Of a stretch of 64,000 nt of DNA, positions 25,530 through 33,839 are shown in pieces. Origin of the DNA: Lysinibacillus odysseyi 34hs-1 = NBRC 100172 (GTDB lineage: Bacteria > Bacillota > Bacilli > Bacillales_A > Planococcaceae); the NCBI RefSeq assembly GCF_001591965.1, contig NZ_BCVX01000006.1, forward strand, positions 1 to 64,000. The letters are read 5' to 3'. The first letter of the stretch is position 1. The number at the start of each line of letters is the position of its first letter. The notes beneath the pieces were generated by a model. It was not told the origin of the DNA. It did not search any database and saw nothing but the letters and a program-made list of their open reading frames with translations. Made by a program: the position numbers and the translations under genes.

Positions 25530-26285
25530 ATGAAAACCATCTTACGTGCAAAAAATGTGCAGAAAGTTTACGGTACGAAAGAAAATCAATATAAGGCGTT
25601 GGATAATATTGATTTTGAAATAAAAGAAGGAGAATTTATTGGCATCATGGGGCCTTCAGGTGCCGGGAAATCCACATTACTCAATATATTATCTACCATT
25701 GATACACCAACTTCAGGGGAAGTTATTATTGCCGGGCAAAATATTGTTACGATGAAGGAAGAGCAATTATCGGACTTCCGCCGTAACAACCTCGGCTTTG
25801 TTTTCCAGGATTATAATTTGCTTGATACTTTAACGGTTAGGGAGAACATCTTGCTGCCACTGGCATTATCAAAAATGCCTGCTGAAGAAATAGAAAACCG
25901 TGTCAAAGAAATCGCCGTTACGTTTGGAATTGAAGGAATACTTAATAAATATCCCTATCACATTTCCGGGGGCCAAAAGCAAAGAACGGCTGCTTCAAGA
26001 GCGATGGTAACAAAACCAAGTCTCATATTGGCGGATGAGCCTACAGGAGCACTGGATTCAAAATCCGCTGTTGATTTGCTGGAAAGCTTAACAGCGCTTA
26101 ACGAGCAGAATCATTCAACGATCATGATGGTTACACATGATGCCTTTGCAGCAAGCTTCTGTAAACGTATTTTATTTATCAAAGATGGCGGAATCTATGC
26201 AGAGATTCAAAAGATGCAGAATTCCCGACAAGAATTCTTTCAAAAAATACTAGATGTCCTTGCTTCACTCGGAGGTGGGCATTAA
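25530..26285 (+). CDS. ABC transporter ATP-binding protein, Bce/Yxd type
   Basis: A 251-residue ATPase with Walker A GPSGAGKST (41-49), Q-loop FVFQDYNLL, signature ISGGQKQRT (about 145) and Walker B LILADEPTGALD. This is the MacB/LolD-type subfamily used by antimicrobial-peptide transporters. The ATG follows AAAGGAGG. Its TAA overlaps the ATG of the permease gene (TAATG), so both are translated together. With the 641-residue permease it forms a BceAB-like complex that removes or frees lipid II-binding peptide antibiotics (family knowledge). Confidence 0.94.
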   Translation: MKTILRAKNVQKVYGTKENQYKALDNIDFEIKEGEFIGIMGPSGAGKSTLLNILSTIDTPTSGEVIIAGQNIVTMKEEQLSDFRRNNLGFVFQDYNLLDTLTVRENILLPLALSKMPAEEIENRVKEIAVTFGIEGILNKYPYHISGGQKQRTAASRAMVTKPSLILADEPTGALDSKSAVDLLESLTALNEQNHSTIMMVTHDAFAASFCKRILFIKDGGIYAEIQKMQNSRQEFFQKILDVLASLGGGH

Positions 26286-28210
26286 TGACGCTATTTAGCA
26301 TCGCCAGAAAGAACATCAAGAAAAACTTCACCAATTATTTCTTATATATCGGTTCAATGATTTTCAGTATTGTCATTTACTTTACCTTTGTGTCGTTAAA
26401 ATATGATCAAGTAGTACAGGAAACAACAGACTCGTCTACTAAAATCAGCTCTGTCTTTAATGGAGCATCCATTGTGCTCATCATATTTGTGGCGATATTT
26501 ATCTGGTATTCCAATTCATTTTTTACGAAGAAACGGAAAAAAGAAATCGGGCTCTATTCTTTACTTGGTGTTCGCAAAAAGCAAATTGGCCGGATGTTAT
26601 TTTATGAAAACTTTATCATGGGGATTATCGCCCTATTGATCGGGATTATCCTCGGCTCAATCCTATCTAAGCTATTTGTTACGATTTTGCTGAAGATCAT
26701 GGGTTATGACGCGATTGGAAGCTTTGCTGTTTCACCTCAATCAATCATAAATACGATGATTGTATTCGTTCTGATTACGGTGATTACTTCGATACACGGG
26801 TACCGCTTAATTTACCGTTTTAAATTAATCGAGTTATTCAAGGCCGAGCAGGAAGGTGACAAGGAGCCAAGAGCTTCTATCATCACAGCTATCATGTCCA
26901 TTCTGTTAATTGGAATTGGATACTGGCTTGCATCGCAAAATATGCTGGAATCTGAAGCGTGGAGAAAAATTGGCTTTTTATTAACTCCGCTTGTCATCTT
27001 AGTCACAGTCATTCTTGGAACGTATTTATTATTTAGTACATTAACGGTTTATTTATTAAAGCTGCTGCGAAAAAATAAACGCCATTTTTGGAATGGCATC
27101 AATTTAATCAGTACATCCCAGCTTCTCTACCGGATCAAGGGAAATGCGCTTACTTTAACGATTATTGCTGTGTTAAGTGCCACTACGTTGACTGCAGTCG
27201 GCGCTGCCTATAGTTTTTACTATAACAATACTAGCAATGCAGAGCTGGCAAATCCGAATAGCTTGATGTTTATGGCACAGGACAAGCATGTAACCAGCCA
27301 AATTGAAGAGCGTATCTCACAGGATAAAGACCATACAATTGTCTATCACATGACTGTCCCAACGGTAATGATGGATGTCGATATTACAAACCTTCATAAC
27401 AATAACTTACCGGATGTCATGGAATACAGCATTATCGACAATAAAACCTTTAACAAATTAGCCAAATTGCAAAACAAAGAGGATTCCCTATCATTAAAAG
27501 GAAATGAGGCAGCTGCACTGGAGGCTGGATATTACGAAGGCTTCTCCCCGAAATATATCGGGGCATCGGTTTCGCTAAACACTGATGACCGCAGCGAGAA
27601 TATTACCTTTACAAATATGAAGGAATATAATGTCCTCAATCCTTCAACAGCAGGAATTACCGTTGTTGTTAGTGATGAGTTGTTTTCTAAACTTGCAGGT
27701 GGAACAAATCTTGTAAACATGGAAGCTTACGAATTGAAAAATGAAGAGGATGCCAAAACATTAACAAAAGACATCCAAACGTTGTTACCCGAGGAAGCAA
27801 GTTTCTCAAGCTATTATGCCGATTACTCTCGGGGATTGGAATCAACAGGTTTACTTATCTTTATTGGCGGATTTTTAGGATTGGTATTTCTCGCTGCCAC
27901 TGGAAGCATTATTTACTTTAAGCAGCTGACAGAGGCAACTATGGATAAAGACCGCTATATGATTTTGTACAAAATCGGCTTGAAAAAGAAGGAGATAAAA
28001 AAATCAATTTCAAAACAGATTTTATTTATCTTTGCCCTGCCATTATTGGCCGGTGTCTGTCACTCGATCATGGCCTTAACCGCATTATCTAAATTAATGC
28101 AAACGAACTTGATTACTCCTGTCATCATCTGTATAGGCGTCTACGCTTTTATTTACATTGCCTATTACTTCTTAACAGTAAGAAACTACTACAAAATAAT
28201 CGTTAAATAG
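26285..28210 (+). CDS. ABC transporter permease, BceB/YxdM type
   Basis: A 641-residue permease with ten predicted helices and a large extracytoplasmic domain between helices 7 and 8 (about residues 310-515). This is the diagnostic layout of BceB-like permeases. FtsX-like segments lie at both ends (for example YSLLGVRKKQIGRMLFYENF near 95-114 and the matching MILYKIGLKKKEIKKS near 558-573). It works with the ATPase encoded just before, and in this family the permease also signals to a histidine kinase. Coding is intact. Confidence 0.93.
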   Translation: MTLFSIARKNIKKNFTNYFLYIGSMIFSIVIYFTFVSLKYDQVVQETTDSSTKISSVFNGASIVLIIFVAIFIWYSNSFFTKKRKKEIGLYSLLGVRKKQIGRMLFYENFIMGIIALLIGIILGSILSKLFVTILLKIMGYDAIGSFAVSPQSIINTMIVFVLITVITSIHGYRLIYRFKLIELFKAEQEGDKEPRASIITAIMSILLIGIGYWLASQNMLESEAWRKIGFLLTPLVILVTVILGTYLLFSTLTVYLLKLLRKNKRHFWNGINLISTSQLLYRIKGNALTLTIIAVLSATTLTAVGAAYSFYYNNTSNAELANPNSLMFMAQDKHVTSQIEERISQDKDHTIVYHMTVPTVMMDVDITNLHNNNLPDVMEYSIIDNKTFNKLAKLQNKEDSLSLKGNEAAALEAGYYEGFSPKYIGASVSLNTDDRSENITFTNMKEYNVLNPSTAGITVVVSDELFSKLAGGTNLVNMEAYELKNEEDAKTLTKDIQTLLPEEASFSSYYADYSRGLESTGLLIFIGGFLGLVFLAATGSIIYFKQLTEATMDKDRYMILYKIGLKKKEIKKSISKQILFIFALPLLAGVCHSIMALTALSKLMQTNLITPVIICIGVYAFIYIAYYFLTVRNYYKIIVK

Positions 28211-28225
28211 AAAAGAGGAAAAACT

Positions 28226-28588
28226 ATGAAAAAATTAATAGGATCTATTGCAGCTATCGCAGTAATTCTAGTTGGCGGATTACTTGTACTCCAAAATGTA
28301 AACTTCAATAGACTCGGAGCAGAACAATATTATACTCAAATTACTGGACCAGGAAAAATACTAGAAGATAAAGATGACAAAGGAGTAAAGTATGTAAGCT
28401 ATGAATATAACCTCCCTGCCTTTGACAAGGATGGCAGCGAAACAACAGTAACATTTACTGCTCAAAAGCAGCTGCGGGAAAACGCTTATTTAACTTTGTT
28501 TTTGAAAGATGATAAAGGTGTTACCTCTTATCAGGAAGTAAAAGAGGATGAGCTCCCTAAAAAGGCTAGTGAGAAGTTAGCGAAATAA
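28226..28588 (+). CDS. yxeA: YxeA-family (DUF1093) exported protein
   Basis: A 120-residue protein with an N-terminal membrane/signal segment (MKKLIGSIAAIAVILVGGLL) and the YxeA domain: AEQYYTQITGPGK, then YEYNLPAFDKDG and FTAQKQLRENAYLTLFLK. In B. subtilis yxeA likewise follows yxdLM. Spacing of 15 bases to the permease gene suggests one operon. Its role in peptide resistance is not known. The C-terminus is rich in Lys. Confidence 0.88.
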   Translation: MKKLIGSIAAIAVILVGGLLVLQNVNFNRLGAEQYYTQITGPGKILEDKDDKGVKYVSYEYNLPAFDKDGSETTVTFTAQKQLRENAYLTLFLKDDKGVTSYQEVKEDELPKKASEKLAK

Positions 28589-28660
28589 TAATAAAAGGCT
28601 AGGAAATAAATGAATGTTTTGGATGATTCGTTTATTCCAGTAGCAAAGAATTATATTAAG

Positions 28661-28787
28661 AAATTGATTGGAGTGAAGGGGCGACTCCAGCGGGAACAGC
28701 CCGTGTCTTGAGACCCCGCAGGAGCAAAGTGACGAGGAGGCTCTAGCCGGGCCCGTGGAAAGCGTCCACGTAACGGAAATCAATTCT
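28661..28787 (+). repeat. Dispersed Bacillales repeat, standard form (copy D)
   Basis: Reads GATTGGAGTGAAGGGGCGAC, then TCCAGCGGGAACAGCCCGTG, GAGACCCCGCAGGAGC, GAGGAGGCTCTAGCCGGGCC, GTGGAAAGCGTCCACGTAAC and GGAAATCAA. This GC-rich element is widely dispersed between genes in Bacillus relatives. Here it lies between yxeA and the response regulator gene. It has many internal pairing options and may form an RNA structure. Confidence 0.85.
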
Positions 28788-28888
28788 CTCTATATCGAAA
28801 AAAAGACATTTTTTCTGAAAAGAAATATGGCTTTTTTTTGTTTTGTCCCAACTCCTTTTTACTATAATATAATAGGCAAAAGACAAAC

Positions 28889-29611
28889 TTGGAGGTAGCG
28901 AACTTGTCGACTAACAAAAAAGTCTTACTCATCGACGATGAGGAAGACATCTTACGACTAATTAAAACAGTATTAAAAAAAGAAGGAATAGAAAACGTAA
29001 TAACAGCCACTACTTCAAAGGAAGGGCTTGTTCAATTTCAAAACAATAATCCGGATATTGTTCTACTGGATATTATGCTGCCGGATGGCGAAGGCTATGA
29101 TGTGTGTAAGCAAATCAGAAACATCTCCAACGTCCCTATCCTGTTTTTATCTGCAAAAACCGAGGAAATTGATAAAATATTGGGCTTTGCAATCGGCGGC
29201 GATGATTATATTACAAAGCCATTTAGCCCTAAAGAGGTTGCTTATCGTGTAAAGGCTCATTTGCGCCGGGCTGAATATATGCAGGCTGAACCGCTGAAAG
29301 AGACAAAATTCAAGGCTGGCCCGTTTGAATTGGATGAAGAAAAGGCACAGCTCACAAAGAACGGACAAGTGATTGAATTGAAGCCAAAAGAACTCGGATT
29401 AATGAAGGTTTTCCTTCAAAACAAGAACAAGGTGATCAGTAAGGAACAGCTTTACGATAATGTCTGGGGAGAAGACTTCTTCGGCATGGATAATACAGTC
29501 ATGGTCCATATCCGCAGACTTCGGGAAAGAATCGAAGACCAGCCTTCACACCCTCAATATCTAGTGACCGTTAAAGGTTTAGGCTATAAGCTCGTTATCG
29601 AGGATGCATAA
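28889..29611 (+). CDS. OmpR-family response regulator
   Basis: A 240-residue regulator. The receiver domain has the acidic pair LLIDDEED (about 12-19), the phospho-acceptor Asp in VLLDIMLPDGEGYD (about 60) and the KPFSPKEV switch Lys. A winged-helix DNA-binding domain occupies about 140-238 (IELKPKELGLMKVFLQNKNK). The start is at the first codon in frame (GTG or TTG): GCGAACTTGTCG contains a possible TTG closer to the GGAGG, so the exact start may be 12-15 bases downstream. Placed between the transporter genes and a kinase gene, it probably binds the 11/22-base repeats upstream of the transporter operon. Confidence 0.92.
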   Translation: MEVANLSTNKKVLLIDDEEDILRLIKTVLKKEGIENVITATTSKEGLVQFQNNNPDIVLLDIMLPDGEGYDVCKQIRNISNVPILFLSAKTEEIDKILGFAIGGDDYITKPFSPKEVAYRVKAHLRRAEYMQAEPLKETKFKAGPFELDEEKAQLTKNGQVIELKPKELGLMKVFLQNKNKVISKEQLYDNVWGEDFFGMDNTVMVHIRRLRERIEDQPSHPQYLVTVKGLGYKLVIEDA

Positions 29612-29613
29612 GT

Positions 29614-31020
29614 ATGAAATGGAAGCTGACAGGAAGATATTTATTATCTATTGTATTAGTTGTTGTCCTAGTTATTTTCATCAATCTCATCTTAGGGGTA
29701 GCGATGCTTACGGCACAACTTACTTTCGATATCCCTATTTTTCAAAATCGTGAAATATCGCCGGAGCAATTCACGAGAGCTTTCCAAAAGGAAATTATGA
29801 CAGATAATCATGGGGTAACAATTTCTGAAACCGGACAAAAAAAGTTGGTAAAAAAGAATGCTTGGATCCAAATACTAGATGAAAACGGTAAAGAAGTCTA
29901 CGGTTTTAGGGTTCCTGGGCATGTTAAGAAAAAATATACCCCTGCTGATATTGTTCAAATGTATAAATATAAAGAAGTAGATGCCAATACAGTCGTTTAC
30001 GTTGGGGCAAAGGAAAATAACGACCGTGAATTCAGCTATTTAATCGGAATTGAAAATCCCGCTTTAAACCGGAATTTTATCTCTTTCGATGAACGGGATA
30101 TTTTTAGAGCAATTAATATAGGAATGATTATTTTCCTGATAGACATCTTTATAGCGTTATTAGTCGGCTATCTTTTCAGTAAAAGGCTGACACAGCCATT
30201 ATATACGCTCATTGAGAGTATAAAAAAATTGGCCAATCATGAATTTAATCATCACCCCCATTCAAAAGGACTGTATAAAAACGTATTCTATAATTTAAAT
30301 CATTTATCGGACCAATTGAAGCTGAGCGAAAGAGAAAGAAAAAGGTTAGATTCGATGAGGGAAGAATGGATTTCGAATATTTCCCACGATATTAAAACCC
30401 CGCTGTCCTCCATCCAGGGGTATGCGGAGATGATTAAGGAACCTTCATATGACTTCACCCTGGAGGAAATAAGGGAATACGCAGAGATTATCGAAGCAAA
30501 ATCTATATATATTAAAGAGGTAGTGGAAGACTTAAATTTATCCACAAGACTAAAAAATAAAGAACTGTCGTTAGTTAAAAAAGAGGTAAATATTGTCGCT
30601 TTATTGCGCAAAATCGTAATTGATCTATTAAACGACCCAAGATATGCCAACCATAATATCCAGTTTGCTGTAAACGAGGAGAGCATCATATTAGATGTAG
30701 ATGAAATCCTTTTCCGCAGGGCGGTCACTAATTTAATTTATAATGCGATTGTTCATAACAATGATGACGTAAAGATAGAAGTAATTATTGAGAAAAAAGA
30801 ACACATATATATTTCGATAAAAGATGACGGCAAGGGTATAAAAAAAGAGGAGCTTGAAAGAATATTTGACCGGTATTACCGCGGTACAAATACAGGGACT
30901 GCTCATAAGGGATCAGGACTCGGCATGGCGATCGCCAATGACATTATAAAAGCCCACGACGGCCAAATCACCATTCATAGTGAAATCGGCTGTGGAACAA
31001 CAATTGAAATACAAATTTGA
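29614..31020 (+). CDS. Sensor histidine kinase with extracytoplasmic sensor domain
   Basis: A 468-residue kinase. TM1 is at about 8-30, an extracytoplasmic domain at about 31-165, TM2 at about 168-190 and a HAMP-like linker (SKRLTQPLYTLIESIKKL) follows. The H-box is ISHDIKTPLSSIQGY, and the N-, G1- and G2-boxes are NLIYNAIVHN, DDGKGI and GSGLGM. This is larger than typical BceS-like kinases (about 330 residues, almost no outside part), so it may sense a ligand itself rather than rely on the permease. It starts two bases after the regulator gene. Confidence 0.92.
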   Translation: MKWKLTGRYLLSIVLVVVLVIFINLILGVAMLTAQLTFDIPIFQNREISPEQFTRAFQKEIMTDNHGVTISETGQKKLVKKNAWIQILDENGKEVYGFRVPGHVKKKYTPADIVQMYKYKEVDANTVVYVGAKENNDREFSYLIGIENPALNRNFISFDERDIFRAINIGMIIFLIDIFIALLVGYLFSKRLTQPLYTLIESIKKLANHEFNHHPHSKGLYKNVFYNLNHLSDQLKLSERERKRLDSMREEWISNISHDIKTPLSSIQGYAEMIKEPSYDFTLEEIREYAEIIEAKSIYIKEVVEDLNLSTRLKNKELSLVKKEVNIVALLRKIVIDLLNDPRYANHNIQFAVNEESIILDVDEILFRRAVTNLIYNAIVHNNDDVKIEVIIEKKEHIYISIKDDGKGIKKEELERIFDRYYRGTNTGTAHKGSGLGMAIANDIIKAHDGQITIHSEIGCGTTIEIQI

Positions 31021-31430
31021 TATATGAAAATGCTTGTGCTAATTCACACCAAAAAGCTGCTTCGTTAGCCCTTTTCCTTATAGGGCTAACGGGGCTTTCA
31101 TTTCGCTAATCAAATTACATTTCCTACAATCCGTTAATCAACCTATGCAGAAAGCGTTCCGCTAAATGCAGTAGCATAGCCGCTGCCAGATTCCACTACA
31201 CGCTTTAACTTCTGGCTGGCTACCTTTATCAAGTAGCCGCCCGCATACTCTTCATAATAGCGGGTCTTCGGTACAATGCTGCTTATTTTGGTTCAAACTA
31301 AGCAATGGAAAACTTCCGCTCTTATTTATTCACTCTTTTTTAAGCACCCTGCCCCTTATCCCCTACATACAGTTGTCAGTGAAATAAGTATGTTACAATT
31401 CTTGCATAATGCACAGTTGGAGTGAAGAAA
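31021..31430. other. Intergenic region between the kinase and TetR genes
   Basis: About 410 bases. Apart from the terminator at 31058-31098 and a presumed promoter for the TetR gene, I see nothing that looks coding. Confidence 0.4.
31058..31098 (+). terminator. Terminator of the two-component operon
   Basis: A perfect ten-base-pair stem, CGTTAGCCCT (31063-31072) with AGGGCTAACG (31082-31091), plus outer AAAGC and GCTTT pairs, 40 bases after the kinase stop. Confidence 0.85.
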
Positions 31431-32063
31431 ATGAACAAACGGGAACAACAAAAACAGCAGCGCCGCCAGCATATTATCCAGATTGCAAAAGATTTATTTT
31501 TGGAGCAAGGTGTGCAGCATATACAAATGCAGGACATAGCAGATACCGCTGGAGTTGGGATTGCGACATTGTTTCGCTATTTCCCCAAAAAAGAATACTT
31601 AGTTATCGCCGCGACGAATGCGATTACAGATGAAATGGCCTCGGCTATTGGGGAAATTGTCGAGCAGACGATACCTGCATATGAAAAAACAGAGAAGATC
31701 CTGGACTATTATATAGAAGGAATGAAGGACCCGCAGCTGCGATTGGCAAAGTTTTTCGAGTCCTTTGATTTATATGAAAAAATAGCCGAGGAAGCACCTG
31801 ATCATCACGCCGAATATTTTTTAGTACGGAGCAAATTAGCCGGTATCTTATTAACCCTCGCTGAACAAGGCAAGCAGGACGGCTCGTTAAGAAAAGATGT
31901 GGAACTGGATGTATTTATGTTGACAATGGTGCAAAATTTCGCCATCTTCTCTTTCAAATCCAGTTTGACTGCTCATGGTTCTGATCTGTCGGCACTGCTT
32001 TCTGTGGATAAGCAGCTCGTCTTGATGAAGGATGTATTTTTATCTTATATTCGGCCATTATAA
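31431..32063 (+). CDS. TetR/AcrR-family transcriptional regulator
   Basis: A 210-residue TetR regulator. The N-terminal helix-turn-helix shows DLFLEQGVQHIQMQDIADTAGVGIATLFRYFPKKEYLV in the standard place (about 23-60), split by helix turns as usual. The ligand-binding C-terminal domain is diverse. The ATG at 31431 follows GGAG; a GTG nine bases earlier lies inside that site. The downstream SDR gene carries a perfect 16-base palindrome in its leader, the probable operator. Confidence 0.9.
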   Translation: MNKREQQKQQRRQHIIQIAKDLFLEQGVQHIQMQDIADTAGVGIATLFRYFPKKEYLVIAATNAITDEMASAIGEIVEQTIPAYEKTEKILDYYIEGMKDPQLRLAKFFESFDLYEKIAEEAPDHHAEYFLVRSKLAGILLTLAEQGKQDGSLRKDVELDVFMLTMVQNFAIFSFKSSLTAHGSDLSALLSVDKQLVLMKDVFLSYIRPL

Positions 32064-32120
32064 ATAAGCGCGATTAATTGACATTCGAACGGGAAAGTTG
32101 TTTACTAGTAAATATAAAAG

Positions 32121-32136
32121 TGATAGTTAACTATCA
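32121..32136. promoter_or_regulatory. TetR-type operator before the SDR gene
   Basis: TGATAGTTAACTATCA is a perfect 16-base palindrome, with flanking AAAG and CTTT extending the symmetry. A TTGACA -35 (32078-32083) lies upstream and the SDR start 34 bases downstream. It probably is where the adjacent TetR protein represses the SDR gene. Confidence 0.75.
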
Positions 32137-32169
32137 ACTTTAGTGAATCAATTATAGGGGGCTTTTTAG

Positions 32170-32904
32170 ATGAGTCGTTTAGCAGGCAAAGTAGCAATTA
32201 TTACAGGAGCAGCACAAGGTATGGGTGCAGCACACGCAAAATTGTTCATAGAGCAAGGGGCAAAGGTTGTTTTAACAGATTTAAACGAGGAAAAAGGTCA
32301 GGCATTTGCAGCTGAATTAGGTGAAAATGCACTCTTCGTTAAACAAAACGTTGCATCTGAAGAAGATTGGGCAACAGTGATTGCGAAAGCGGAAGAAGCT
32401 TTTGGCCCTGTTAACGTATTAGTAAACAACGCCGGTATTACAATGGCGAAAAACATACTTGATATTACAGTTGAGGAATACCGCCGTATCGTAGAAATCA
32501 ACCAAGTATCTGTATTCCTGGGCATGAAAACAGTGGCACCTTCCATGATGAAAGCAGGCGGTGGTTCCATCGTTAATATCTCTTCAATGAACGGCTTAGT
32601 TGGGGGAGCAGTCGGTTATACAGATACAAAATTCGCAGTACGCGGTATGACAAAAGCAGCTGCGCTGAACCTAGCACCAATGGGTATTCGTGTAAACTCT
32701 GTACACCCTGGTGTTATTGCAACACCGATGATTGTACAAGAAGATACAAAAGCAGCAGTAGAGGAATTCTCAAAAAGTATTCCATTAAAACGCTTAGCGC
32801 AATCAGAAGAAGTATCTAAAATGGTATTATTCCTTGCTTCTGATGATTCAAGCTACTCAACAGGATCTGAATTCGTAATTGATGGCGGATTAACTGCTCA
32901 GTAA
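32170..32904 (+). CDS. Short-chain dehydrogenase/reductase (SDR)
   Basis: A 244-residue classical SDR. The NAD(P)-binding motif is TGAAQGMGAAHA (about 12-23), with NNAG at about 86-89, catalytic Ser in NISSMNG and Tyr-x-x-x-Lys in YTDTKFAVRG. It resembles 3-alpha/20-beta-hydroxysteroid dehydrogenase and cyclopentanol dehydrogenase-like SDRs; the substrate cannot be set. The ATG follows AGGGGG. The regulator upstream (TetR) and the palindrome suggest induction by a small molecule the enzyme turns over. Terminators follow at 32920-33009. Confidence 0.92.
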   Translation: MSRLAGKVAIITGAAQGMGAAHAKLFIEQGAKVVLTDLNEEKGQAFAAELGENALFVKQNVASEEDWATVIAKAEEAFGPVNVLVNNAGITMAKNILDITVEEYRRIVEINQVSVFLGMKTVAPSMMKAGGGSIVNISSMNGLVGGAVGYTDTKFAVRGMTKAAALNLAPMGIRVNSVHPGVIATPMIVQEDTKAAVEEFSKSIPLKRLAQSEEVSKMVLFLASDDSSYSTGSEFVIDGGLTAQ

Positions 32905-32919
32905 TTACTATTCATAAAG

Positions 32920-33009
32920 AAAACCGGCAAACCTTATTAGGAAGCCGGTAAACATAATAAAGATCTTTTAAGCGGCCTGTACCCGGAATTTGAATGGGTA
33001 CAGGCCTTT
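32920..33009 (+). terminator. Two successive terminator hairpins
   Basis: The first has arms ACCGGC and GCCGGT around CCTTATTAGG. The second has the strong 11-base stem GGCCTGTACCC (32974-32984) and GGGTACAGGCC (32996-33006) followed by TTTCTG. Confidence 0.8.
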
Positions 33010-33090
33010 CTGTACGATGTTATAGAGTGAGATCCCGCTTATCGTAATACTACACTTGTTAGGTAAACTTCTTGCTCCCCTTCCATCTTT

Positions 33091-33708
33091 TTAACCTATC
33101 AATTGCTCTTTACCAAATCGCTTTAGGAACTTATGAAATGACTCCCGCTTTTTCCCCTGCTTCGAGTAGACAGCTAGTATTTTTTCCACTGTTTCATACA
33201 GTTCCTCCGGCGTTAAATTTTCCTTGAATAAAGAGCCGACTTCAGCATCTTTTCCTTTTGCTTTTCCACCAATATATAAATTGTAATGGTCTTTCATTTT
33301 CATTACGCCGATATCACTTAACAAAGGCTCGCCACAGCCAACGGGACACCCTGTGTAGGCGACTTTCAATGTAAAGGGTACAGGTTTCCCTGCAACCCGG
33401 CGGTTTAGTTCTTTAGCTACAGGCATTCCTTCCTCTTCTTCCCCCTTGCAGAAATTGCATGTTCTCAAGCTCTTAACGTAGTTTCCAACAGGATAACATG
33501 CTAACCCAACACTTTGAAACTCTTCTATTATTTCCTCCTTTTTATCTTCTGGTATTTCAATGTAGAGCTGTTGAAACGTTGTGAGCTCAAGCTGTTCATC
33601 TTCATTCATATACTTCGAAATGGTAATAAGCTGTTTTGCGCTGAGCTTTGCACCAAAGTCTATTCCACCATTTATAGCAATCTTTATTTTCTTCACGACA
33701 TTTTCCAT
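33091..33708 (-). CDS. Nitrite/sulfite reductase half-domain-like Fe-S protein
   Basis: A 205-residue protein with the ferredoxin-like half-domain of nitrite/sulfite reductases. Cysteines lie in RTCNFCKG (about 97-104) and GCPVGCGEP (about 133-141), the C-x-x-C plus C-x-x-x-C set used for a [4Fe-4S] cluster next to siroheme. Being half the length of a full enzyme, it is one of the short stand-alone forms seen in Bacillales, and whether it reduces nitrite or sulfite is open. The start at 33708 follows GAGGAAC; the frame upstream to 33762 lacks a site. It lies beside copA but is transcriptionally separated by a terminator. Confidence 0.75.
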   Translation of the reverse strand: MENVVKKIKIAINGGIDFGAKLSAKQLITISKYMNEDEQLELTTFQQLYIEIPEDKKEEIIEEFQSVGLACYPVGNYVKSLRTCNFCKGEEEEGMPVAKELNRRVAGKPVPFTLKVAYTGCPVGCGEPLLSDIGVMKMKDHYNLYIGGKAKGKDAEVGSLFKENLTPEELYETVEKILAVYSKQGKKRESFHKFLKRFGKEQLIG

Positions 33709-33765
33709 ATTAGTTCCTCGCTTTCTTTTTTTATGTACAATAAGCACGGTATAAAAAATCACAAA

Positions 33766-33796
33766 AATAACGGCCGGCTAAAGACCGGCCGTTATA
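33766..33796 (-). terminator. Terminator of copA
   Basis: A nine-base-pair GC-rich stem, AACGGCCGG with CCGGCCGTT. Read on the minus strand it is followed by ATTTTTGTG, 44 bases after the copA stop. Confidence 0.8.
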
Positions 33797-33839
33797 TAAG
33801 GTTTATAGAGAAGATTTCCATATTGATTGAAATCTCATA

